The notes under the pieces were generated by a model, which saw only the letters and a program-made list of their open reading frames with translations, did not search any database and was not told where the DNA came from. DNA of 64,000 nt, from the NCBI GenBank assembly GCA_004764695.1, contig SMSO01000036.1:1880001-1944000 (forward strand), read 5' to 3'. The position numbers and the translations under genes were made by a program. Positions 54,301 through 62,000 of this stretch are shown here, one piece after another. Numbering within the stretch: position 1 is the first letter of the stretch; each line of letters starts with the position of its first letter. The DNA comes from Schizochytrium sp. TIO01. Taxonomy: Eukaryota; Sar; Bigyra; Thraustochytrida; Thraustochytriidae.

Positions 54301-57300
54301 GGCCATAAGGGGAGGATATCCACCCAGACGTTTGATACCTTCTTGGTCAAAATCCTTTCGAGCAAAATTCGCGTACTTGATTGTTGTTGGCGGAGGATGC
54401 TTAGTGCGGAGACGGACAATCTGTGGAATTTGATCGCGGATTTCCTTTACGGCTTTTTCTGTAGCACTTCGTGCGGCATGTGATGCCAAGCGTTCAATCC
54501 ACGATCCTTCCATCTGCATATCCATAAATACGTTAACAGATGTTCCGCGAAGTTGATTTGCCATTTCATCGGGTGGCTTCTTCGAGGTTTGCGTTGTAAA
54601 ATACTTTACTAGCTCCCGATCTGCATCTGGAGTAAAAATGTATGAGGGAGCGGGCACTCGAACAAACCGTGGAGGTGGAATATCAACGAGTACTTGCGGA
54701 CGATAAAGCGCAAACGGAGCTGAAGTAGGGGCCATAATCAAGCGAAACGCTCGACTAGGGCCGCCATCTGCAGCCCGAACCATGACCTTATATCCCACTT
54801 CAGTATCGAGCTCACCTCGAAGGGTAATATCATCTGAGGTCACGGGTGGCTGAGGTTCTACAAGGATGACAGTTTCTTTGAAGCTGCGAATCCAGCGATT
54901 GTTCATTATAGTTTCTTTTGCACGTAGAATTGAGCACTTGCGAGTTGCACGGTCTCCTTTGATTTTGCCAAGTCTGAGTTGGTCAAGTACACTATCAAAC
55001 CACTTTCGTACCTTTATGAGACTTCGAACTCGACGATTGAACATTCCGAGCACATCAAAGGTCGCACGATAAGTTGGGTGGCGTGCTTGAATAACTGTGA
55101 TAAATCTTTTACGATTCAGATCCCATCGTAGAGATGCATTCGCTTTGGCAAAAAGCTCCTGGATTTCCTCAGCGCGATATTTTCGTTGCAGTGCAGCTAA
55201 GTTCCAATTGGCACAGGTTAGAACGCTACCCTCGGCTGTAGTAGCTTGCTTCGCTTGCTGATGCTCATCACATCGCTTTACCATATCATCACCTGCACTC
55301 CAGCAGAGAAAACAAATTTCCTTATGTGGAGCAGCCATAGCATTGTTGCGTACCTTGGATTCGAGATTCCGCTCGGATGCGTCAGCAGTGATTTTATCTT
55401 CATCCACTTCGTCTACTCCCTGAAGGTCCTCGCGCCGCATTCCAGGATACGTTATGTTATAAATTGCAGGTGTTTCCTCTTCTTCCTCTACGTGTACGTC
55501 TTCATCGCGCTGGTCTTTGCGACGATCGCGAGGTTGCTTTCGAACACGTTTACTTTTGCGAATACGCAAGCCTGCGATCATTTTGGGCTCTTGTCGGCTC
55601 AAATTTGCACATTGAACAACAGCTTTTAAATCAAGATCCTCGTTTCCTTTCTTTGCTCTGCGGGCCGCCTTTTTCTGCAAAGACTTAGCCTCTTTTGCCA
55701 TGCTACTTAAGAGAGAAGACACTGAATCAAACTTAGTCTGTTTTAGTGCATGCCTTACAGTTTCTCGGAGCTTGACATCTGTGGATCCGTCAGGAAGAAA
55801 AAACCGTGGTGTTTCACAACTTTGTGACCACACACCTGTAGATTGGCTGAATTCTGAGCCTGCTTCGGAGTATTCATCATAATTGCGCTGCTTTGTAAAG
55901 TCTGGATCATGAGACGCCGGATCTTCGTGCTGCCCTCCAGGTCCTTGCCTTCGAGCTTCTTCATCATCAGAGTCCTCTACGTTGTAAAAGTCATCGCCAT
56001 CTTCATCAGAGCCTGCAACGTTTTTGTTTTCATCATCTTCACCCTCTTCGTTCACTTGAAATAAACCTCCTTGAGTGAGGTAGGCAAGATCATCATCTTC
56101 GTGATGATTTCCTTTCTTTTTCAGACTGGAGTTTTTGGTTTGACGACGCTTAGAGTCGCTCGCGTCCACAGCGAGCGACTCTAGAACATTCAGTTTTCCA
56201 GATTTTGATAACCCTTGCTTACTTTTCATTGAACCGAAAGTACCGCTTCCATCCTTTGGTTCTTTGCTTGGGGATGTTGGATGAGCGATTGTCTTAGAGG
56301 ATGACGTTAAACCATTTTGCTTGGGTGATAAAATGCGCGTCAAGGGTTCTTCCATCTGAGAATTATGTCGTTGCGACGCAGACATATGGTCATGGCCCAC
56401 GCGTACATTAAGTTCGTCCTTTGCTCTTCGAGCCTTACCTAGCGCTGCAGGCATATCCCATTGCGATTCTCCTGTAGATATGTTAAAGTACCAAGTATCG
56501 TCTGTATCTGGATCGTGAACACGGGTCCAATTCTCATCAAGCTCCTCAGACTCCACTGGTCGTGACTGGATTGCACGTACGTCCTCGATTGTGTTAGGAT
56601 CATTACTTATTGATGACCTGTTTTGGCCACTACAATTTGCTCCAGTGAGACCACCTTGATTACGAACCTCTAGCGCCCGCTTCCGCCCCAGGCGTCCACG
56701 GACACAACTCTGCATCATTGTTGCAGCTTGTGTTTCTAGTGTAACTCGATGGTGTTCTAGCTTGCGCTCCAGTGCAGCAGCTTCAGCCTCTTGCCTACGG
56801 AACTCCACATCTTCTACATTTTTAACCAATTGTATTTGGTCACTGTACTCTGCCACACTAACATTTGCCCCCGGGACAAAGTCATCAATTTTCAATGAAA
56901 CGCGTTGAGCCTCTTGCGTGAAATTTAGATTCCTCAGACTTTGCTCTTCAGATTTCGCCATAATCAAGCTTGGCCGCCTTAGTGCTGGCAAATGGGCAAC
57001 CTCGTCATCCTCCTCCGCCTGTTCTACGTCATCTTCAATATCATAGTTAGCTTCTGAGGTAACCTGGGTCTCGGAGCTTTGTGGCATGGTCTCTGCGTTT
57101 GTGTTGCTTTTCACATTTCGTAAATTTGGTTCTAAGTCAGGTGATACTGCTCCCCGATTTTGTTTTTCATTGGTAAGTTGTTGTGGTTCAACGTGCGTGA
57201 GTATGTCTGCTTTCTCGTTTATTGGGTTTGCTTCTAACACTGTTTCGTCTGCCTTTTGTGTTAAGGCTGATTCAAAGCTTGAATGGTCTTGTAAGTCTTG

Positions 57301-58125
57301 GACTCCCTTTGCAGTGGGATCTAGAAATCTAGGCAAAGACGAGTCTTCTTTGTATTCTTTCTCCTCTACTACGTCTGTATAATCTATTGCAGCTTCGTTA
57401 TTGTGTTCGCTTGTCTCTTCTTCATTGCTTGTCTCTTCTTCATTTGCCAAAAGTTTAGTTTCAGACCGAGGTCTTCGCCGTTTTTTCCTGATTCGTTTCT
57501 GGCGGGCTGCATACTTGCGTTCATGCAATGCGTCTTTATCAGGGCTATCAATAGCATAAACATCTATATCCACGTTCTCTGGCCAAAATTCCTTGTCCAG
57601 ATGAAGAAATTCGGAGTTAATTCCTTCGGACGTCTCTGCTGCAATAATGTCTGAAAGTTTGAGCGGGCCTGGGAGCGTGTCTTTAGAGGAGTCTGCCTTG
57701 TGGGCAACCTCTGGTCTTTTTTGTTTGCGTCTAGATAGTTTTGATTGCCCAAGGTTAGGATCAGCAGTTTGCACGAGCTTCCGAGAATGCATTGTATGAT
57801 CTGAAAGGTCTTCTGCTCCGATGTCCTGCATTACAACAGCATCTGCAGATGATGGCTTGGGGCCGACATATTCCTGTTCTAGGAAATTAGTGTCCTTGTC
57901 TAAAACTTCATCGCCCTCGCCTTCTGTTTGCAAGACATTAGGTGCCAGCTGAGACGCATTCGCACGCCGACGCTTCCGAGTCTTACTTTGGCGGGTGCGA
58001 GTCTTTCCCACAGAGGCTCTGGCCTCTCGTAATAGTGCTGCCGTCTGCTCCTCTAATGAAGTAAGCCTTGCGTTGCTGTCAGAACTGCTGGCGCCTAGGC
58101 CGCCTCCGCGCGACCTGGCAGGCAT
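51346..58125 (-). CDS. giant WW-IQ-ankyrin protein (2259 residues)
   Basis: A single uninterrupted 6.8-kb frame from ATG 58125. Long low-complexity, charged stretches separate recognisable parts. An IQ motif (calmodulin-binding) is at about 462-483 (MMQSCVRGRLGRKRALEV). WW domain 1 is at about 531-560 (NWTRVHDPDTDDTWYFN and GESQWDMP). A Cys/His patch lies at about 933-955 (EICFLCWSAGDDMVKRCDEH). WW domain 2 is at about 1548-1577 (PYWFNRKTGETFWESP). Ankyrin-type repeats end the protein at about 2155-2245 (DALGNTLLSIAAQNGNKRI, NGQTVLHYCMAYGFDALAEY). Several basic clusters could be nuclear signals. The middle 1150 residues (about 960-1540) contain less biased sequence that may fold. It looks like a scaffold binding proline-rich partners; the specific role is unknown. 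Confidence 0.87.
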   Translation of the reverse strand: MPARSRGGGLGASSSDSNARLTSLEEQTAALLREARASVGKTRTRQSKTRKRRRANASQLAPNVLQTEGEGDEVLDKDTNFLEQEYVGPKPSSADAVVMQDIGAEDLSDHTMHSRKLVQTADPNLGQSKLSRRKQKRPEVAHKADSSKDTLPGPLKLSDIIAAETSEGINSEFLHLDKEFWPENVDIDVYAIDSPDKDALHERKYAARQKRIRKKRRRPRSETKLLANEEETSNEEETSEHNNEAAIDYTDVVEEKEYKEDSSLPRFLDPTAKGVQDLQDHSSFESALTQKADETVLEANPINEKADILTHVEPQQLTNEKQNRGAVSPDLEPNLRNVKSNTNAETMPQSSETQVTSEANYDIEDDVEQAEEDDEVAHLPALRRPSLIMAKSEEQSLRNLNFTQEAQRVSLKIDDFVPGANVSVAEYSDQIQLVKNVEDVEFRRQEAEAAALERKLEHHRVTLETQAATMMQSCVRGRLGRKRALEVRNQGGLTGANCSGQNRSSISNDPNTIEDVRAIQSRPVESEELDENWTRVHDPDTDDTWYFNISTGESQWDMPAALGKARRAKDELNVRVGHDHMSASQRHNSQMEEPLTRILSPKQNGLTSSSKTIAHPTSPSKEPKDGSGTFGSMKSKQGLSKSGKLNVLESLAVDASDSKRRQTKNSSLKKKGNHHEDDDLAYLTQGGLFQVNEEGEDDENKNVAGSDEDGDDFYNVEDSDDEEARRQGPGGQHEDPASHDPDFTKQRNYDEYSEAGSEFSQSTGVWSQSCETPRFFLPDGSTDVKLRETVRHALKQTKFDSVSSLLSSMAKEAKSLQKKAARRAKKGNEDLDLKAVVQCANLSRQEPKMIAGLRIRKSKRVRKQPRDRRKDQRDEDVHVEEEEETPAIYNITYPGMRREDLQGVDEVDEDKITADASERNLESKVRNNAMAAPHKEICFLCWSAGDDMVKRCDEHQQAKQATTAEGSVLTCANWNLAALQRKYRAEEIQELFAKANASLRWDLNRKRFITVIQARHPTYRATFDVLGMFNRRVRSLIKVRKWFDSVLDQLRLGKIKGDRATRKCSILRAKETIMNNRWIRSFKETVILVEPQPPVTSDDITLRGELDTEVGYKVMVRAADGGPSRAFRLIMAPTSAPFALYRPQVLVDIPPPRFVRVPAPSYIFTPDADRELVKYFTTQTSKKPPDEMANQLRGTSVNVFMDMQMEGSWIERLASHAARSATEKAVKEIRDQIPQIVRLRTKHPPPTTIKYANFARKDFDQEGIKRLGGYPPLMAILSQEVTTAVCAQYGKFVVTSKMSIAPIKKKYDEFQDKDGVLDQSLTFKSFVPPETGGMGCSYSPLVSALNTRLPPCIVASAAVHEKLTLEREQEKEDLSESLRLKVFNGELTKRHHDSQWQRYLEGDYVRRLDDHKVRHTNGTNREVQTGEVEDVGFRTTAVAPSQPVESKVETNEFVPSADIAVTNKPGIRGAITTNAGPDYPFCIPSTRELTLLDYFHLLVSPVASSNSTCCFTTLGRQDPGLYMVKAKHDALLGILEMRVYRSFAYFQTPHIEEFRTAEGVPYWFNRKTGETFWESPLIDLNNMKDDDEDRPLIEEPYKATTESERRKFSDTLGGKRKPPSQMRMRQHMLKNYEEGEGEEEDDQEPEFAREIGRAEEKRRALDKRFRDRVGQTSVLKGTAPLLSIEEERAEAKRQRREKCKRQKKRKQQQGGNQVVDVGSGSENDEEKTQPRTRDRGSEAPMPISMGNNDDSHSGEASSNVAALPVGVGPSSPKHATLMAQNRRTSLSLQGIPSETDDDDDDHAQLLTTIQTALQTAMTKQYAANKDFSADDLLKLGMGLGLGIGLGKKQQRQRPGSPSSHLSNGGRTRMLGSFSSKAPSHPNGSDTEEEYDEEAHANFPELNEEGISIVEEDSEITRREEEREGDESDIPLLVATPRHKGPYPSSSKSKVRPTPTPDEQEMQLSEAAKANAVNTKSDKNPDQDSDDSDLSDDDCSDSEDDMDKEFDTHEPAGQGKYWTATGTAVAKSRGQIIHSSMALPEGFVNSVYKPHTAKQHADYLPSLPNLNEATSVGVVKPRNIIKDWKHSGFDPWSDGKDKYTTSFVPSLFVDEKGDDQSGGLFGDHAGLAERRAQAADQQRLAEDLDKLFSWCRHGKYEEIDEYFKDPDCTFPIDSKDALGNTLLSIAAQNGNKRISKLCLRRGADINTQNLNGQTVLHYCMAYGFDALAEYFMNKGADDSLVNADGLTCYEGLSLEDVQNL

Positions 58126-59014
58126 CGCGCTTCAATGTGACGCCACCTCGCAAGTGCGCTTTGATCGCAGCCAGTGGCAACAAAACTGTGCTACTGTCTT
58201 TATTACGTATAAATCAATGGAATGTGTGTCTCTATTAATTTAAATGTGATAAACATGCAGCTTTCGTGACTCGAGAGATGTAGCTACCGGCCTCAAAACA
58301 AAGCTCACCTTTTTATTGCTCTGATTTGATTACAAGTTATCAGAGAGTTATGAATTATATACACACACCCAGCTACTGGCCCTCTAAAGTTCATCGCATA
58401 TATACTTACATGTAGAAGATATGGTTACGTCGAGGTTGCTTGTATAATTATGATCAGTATTTTAACATTCTCGCAGAAAGAGAACTCAAGAACAAGCCAA
58501 CTCCTTTCTAAACTAGGAACCATAAAATATCCGTTAGACCTTTTAAACGGATGCTTAGACCTTTTTATCTTTTAAATTCTCAGGCTTGTTTTTTCTTTAA
58601 ATTTAAAGGCAAGTCATTCCAGCAATATTAGTATAAGTACTTCCAAGGTTTTTCTCTTTCTTTTCTTTGGATTGTAATCGTAGTATTGAAAGCTGAAATA
58701 GAAACTTATGTGTAGTAAATCGAGATGCCGATGATTGCTTTATGTGTAAGATTAATAACATGAAATTGTAAGTATGTACGATATAACGATTTTGAGACGA
58801 AGGACAAATAGTATATAAGTAAACTATTTACGCGAGAACATTGTTAATAAGTCCTTACATAGCTTGAGAACGCCTGGCAAGATCACTGTAGTGTATGTGA
58901 TCATTTATATCCCAAAATCCACACTTGAAGAAATACCTTTGCGTTCTGGAATAAATAATTTAAAGGAACCTCATCGGTACGCCTTACTTGGAAAATCTTC
59001 CAACTACCTTAATA
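58126..59014. other. AT-rich spacer
   Basis: Upstream of the giant gene; strongly AT-rich with scattered short open frames. Nothing recognised. Confidence 0.6.
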
Positions 59015-59697
59015 TTAAGAATTTTCTAGACAAGTATCGAGATTTGCCCAATTCTTATCAAGTGTCTGTCGTGTGTTACACAAAACATTTAAAGATTGAT
59101 ATTTATTTATTTGTCCTTTCTTTCTGCTTTCTGTCTCCAACACACGTCGAAGTTCAGCAATCTCCCAATCTGCAGATCGACCGAAACCTTCCTCGCTCAT
59201 GTCTGTCTTGCGCTTAGCCATGCCAAAGTCGATAGTGACAGGCCTTTGAGTTTTCTTATTCCATAGGACACTGCGAGCCGCCACATCACCGTGCAACACG
59301 CCAAGAGAGTGGGTTTCACCGAGAGCATTCACTGCCTTTTCCACGAAGTCATCAGTAATTTCTTCAGGTGACAAAGACTCACCGGGATGCTTTGCTCCAA
59401 CACCATACAGAACATGATCATCAAATCTTCATGATCGATGAACTCGGGGATATGTTCGCCTCGTAGCGATTCTAGTTGCTTGTAAATTTCAGCTTCGTGT
59501 ATAAATTCTAGAATCTGATCTTGCTGTTTAAACATGTCCAGTACCTTTACCACATTGTTGCTCTTTTAATCTCCTAGCTGGGGGAAATGCAAGCGATATA
59601 CTGGTCCTGTGCGGCCTTCTGGGAGCTGACTATACTCCTTACGACGTATTGCCTTGAGTAAGTCAACCGCTTGACCATCCTGTGTGTAGCATTCACC
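59015..59697 (-). pseudogene. broken protein-kinase-like domain
   Basis: Kinase-like sequence directly downstream of the 523-residue ORF and in the same frame for its first part. Going downstream: PVYRLHFP (probable ATP-loop strand); an in-frame TAA at 59566-59568; VVKVLDMFKQQ (beta-3 lysine); EAEIYKQLESLRGEHIPEFI (helix C and beta-4); and MIMFCMVLEQ (beta-5). A frameshift near 59380-59410 then moves to another frame, which holds SLSPEEITDD, the catalytic loop LGVLHGDVAARSVLW and the metal site VTIDFGMAKRK. The pattern fits HGD-type kinases fused to nucleases in fungal and oomycete effector-like proteins. The usual Asn after HGDxxxx is Ser. With a stop, a frameshift and this substitution it is most likely inactive. 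Confidence 0.72.
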
Positions 59698-61269
59698 TTA
59701 CTCGTTCAGCAGCGACTGTATTGATTGATCATCATACTTGACATCCCGATCACTCTTACGTTCATCTGGTAGTTTCACACGGCGTGGGTCTTTGGGTCCT
59801 TCTTCTTCACCACCACAGCGAACCATGACCAAATCTCCAACAGGTTCAAAATCCATCTCATCTTTATCAGCAGCGAGAAGAACAGCAAGTGAAAGAAGCT
59901 CCATCGTGCTGATTCTGCCGTTCTCCATGTCGCCTACACTATCATATGCAACGGGTTCCGTGATGAGCAGATTGCCTTCACAATCCCTAATGAAAACTTG
60001 CGTATGTTTGTAGTTGGAGGAAATTCCAACCAAAACACCATTCAAGTGCATACAGCTATACAGTTCACGAATGACCGAATGATTTTTATGTCGTTGTGAA
60101 GTGCAGCCCACACCGTCACAACCGTAATCACAATATTTACTCCCGAGATCAGTGGTTGGAAAGTTAGGACTTGTGTATTGGCCAATGATCAACGGTTTCC
60201 GAGGTGGTTCACGAGGTGCTAGGAGCGGCGAACTAAACTGCAAATCCTTTCCTAGAATATTACAACTAATCAAAAAGTCCATTTTACCTAGTGCCAGAGG
60301 ATTACTGAATTCTACGGTAAACGGGCTCATTCCTACAGGTACTTTTTTATTGGGAATTTCTTCCATGGCGAGCTCTATGGTATGCAGTAAAGGTAAAAAG
60401 GCATTTCCGACTGAATTTTTAGTATATAACCTGCGCCCACCTATGCATCGAAGGATTTGCGTGAGGTCGGTTTTAGTAGATAGTTGATTCAGGGTGTCAA
60501 TGTAGCCTCGACGGCGGCAATAATTCAAGTAGTGATCGATAGACATCGTTCTCACTCGCATGGGCGATACAGGATAGTTGACAAGGTATGTACTTCTAGT
60601 GTTCCACTTTAATTCATCTTGCAACAAAGTTGGCAAACCTTGTTTGAACTTCGTCGCAACCTTATTCAGATGTGCCTCGAGTTTCCGCAAATTGCTCATT
60701 AGACCCTCGATTTCTTTTGTAGAGTGATCGAAATCTTCCCAAAGCTGGCTAAGGCGTTGTTGTCCGGCAATAATGTCTTGCTTGGTCAGTTCTAAGAATT
60801 CTTCCGCGTTGAGAAGCATTTTGAACGAAGGATATAATTGACGAATACTTCTATCTATATCTTTTGGCGGACAATGGAAACGATATTCAAAATCTTCGTC
60901 CGTGACGATCTCGTCATTCTTGTCCAAGAAGGCATGCAGAAACATGTAATCGTCTTGTCCTAAGGTATCAATGAGTTTCTTTTCCAGAACCTTGATTTTT
61001 TGCGAAAGCTTGGATTCTTGACCCTCGAGGTTCATAATTCTCCGATCCACACGCTCATAATCCCCCCTTATTTTCTTGAGATCAGCTGTCCAAGTCTTTA
61101 AGTTAGATCGAACAACTTCAAGCTTTCTAAAATCATCCGAAGATCCACTGCTCAAATTGTTGGGGCCTCCTTGGGTCGCTGTAGTCATCCGCAATAGCGA
61201 AGGGCGATTTGCTTGGCTTGATCCTAGTCTGCCCACGGCATTGGCAGCTCCCTTGAAAACACTGAACAT
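59698..61269 (-). CDS. Crinkler-type (PD-(D/E)XK nuclease-like) ORF, probably decaying
   Basis: A 523-residue frame from ATG 61269. A coiled coil lies at about 45-100 and a helical part at 150-215 (EFLELTKQDIIAGQQRLSQL). The segment from about 285 to 490 follows the rhythm of the restriction-endonuclease-fold domain in nuclease-kinase effector-like proteins: AFLPLLHTIELAMEE, GKMDFLIS (possible active-site Asp), SVIRELYSCMHLNGVLVGIS, HTQVFIRDCEGNLLI and ISTMELLSLAVLLAA. A clear E-x-K after the Asp is not visible. The stop at 59698 is followed in the same frame by kinase-like sequence, so the ancestral protein was probably longer and carried a C-terminal kinase. The domain assignment is from pattern recognition and needs a profile search. 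Confidence 0.55.
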   Translation of the reverse strand: MFSVFKGAANAVGRLGSSQANRPSLLRMTTATQGGPNNLSSGSSDDFRKLEVVRSNLKTWTADLKKIRGDYERVDRRIMNLEGQESKLSQKIKVLEKKLIDTLGQDDYMFLHAFLDKNDEIVTDEDFEYRFHCPPKDIDRSIRQLYPSFKMLLNAEEFLELTKQDIIAGQQRLSQLWEDFDHSTKEIEGLMSNLRKLEAHLNKVATKFKQGLPTLLQDELKWNTRSTYLVNYPVSPMRVRTMSIDHYLNYCRRRGYIDTLNQLSTKTDLTQILRCIGGRRLYTKNSVGNAFLPLLHTIELAMEEIPNKKVPVGMSPFTVEFSNPLALGKMDFLISCNILGKDLQFSSPLLAPREPPRKPLIIGQYTSPNFPTTDLGSKYCDYGCDGVGCTSQRHKNHSVIRELYSCMHLNGVLVGISSNYKHTQVFIRDCEGNLLITEPVAYDSVGDMENGRISTMELLSLAVLLAADKDEMDFEPVGDLVMVRCGGEEEGPKDPRRVKLPDERKSDRDVKYDDQSIQSLLNE

Positions 61270-62000
61270 GGTGTTTAAACGATTTTTGGATCCTCGAACG
61301 ACTGGGGTCTGCGCTGCTGCTGTTGCTGCAAACTAGTTTGGGATGTTTGGTGTGAAACTTTACATTATTTACTGCGAACCCTAGATGATTCTTTTGTTTC
61401 GTACACACATCGTATCGTCTATATTCATATTGTTTACTTACACGGGAGTAACACGTAGTAGGAATATGACTTTTTAAATAAATAAATAAAAAATACTCGT
61501 GAATAAGAAACAGGTCTACGTACAAAAAAGTATATAAACAAATTAGGCTCTTTTTTTCTTTTTTTCTTTTTAAAAATAAATAAATAATAACTTTAAATAT
61601 AACTAGTCTATATTCTATTTTACTAACTTACCAATGAATGGCATATAGGTAGCTAGGTACTAGAATGAAGTTTTTTTATTTTGCTTTTTGTTTGTAGCTT
61701 ACTTGTGAAAAAAATAGAGGTACGCATTTTTTTTGATTAAATTATTGTTTAGGGTATATAAAAATAAAGTATACAAAAAAAACCGCGAATCCAGAGCTGA
61801 CGACCTTCGCCAAATGACTTAAGAAGCTCTGGGCCCCTTGGTTATACCTTAAGAGAGATACATATTCTACTTTCGTAACATCATCATCTTTGAAAGGCCC
61901 CTTCAAGTTGGAAAAACGAAAGTCGTGGTTGATTAGGGTGTTTGTAGTGTTTAACAATAAGAATTAAAAATGATCATTTCTTTCTTTCTTCTAGTTCTTG
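61270..62000. other. AT-rich spacer
   Basis: Very AT-rich with poly-T/A runs (for example 61550-61590). A caggtagctaggtac-like motif is near 61649-61661. No gene is recognised. Confidence 0.6.

Noticed and set aside
59015-59700. Introns that would rescue the kinase-like reading
   Set aside because: A GTAAGG at the end of the 523-residue ORF and a GTGAGT near 59390 look like donors, but no acceptor restores the kinase frame without deleting conserved parts.
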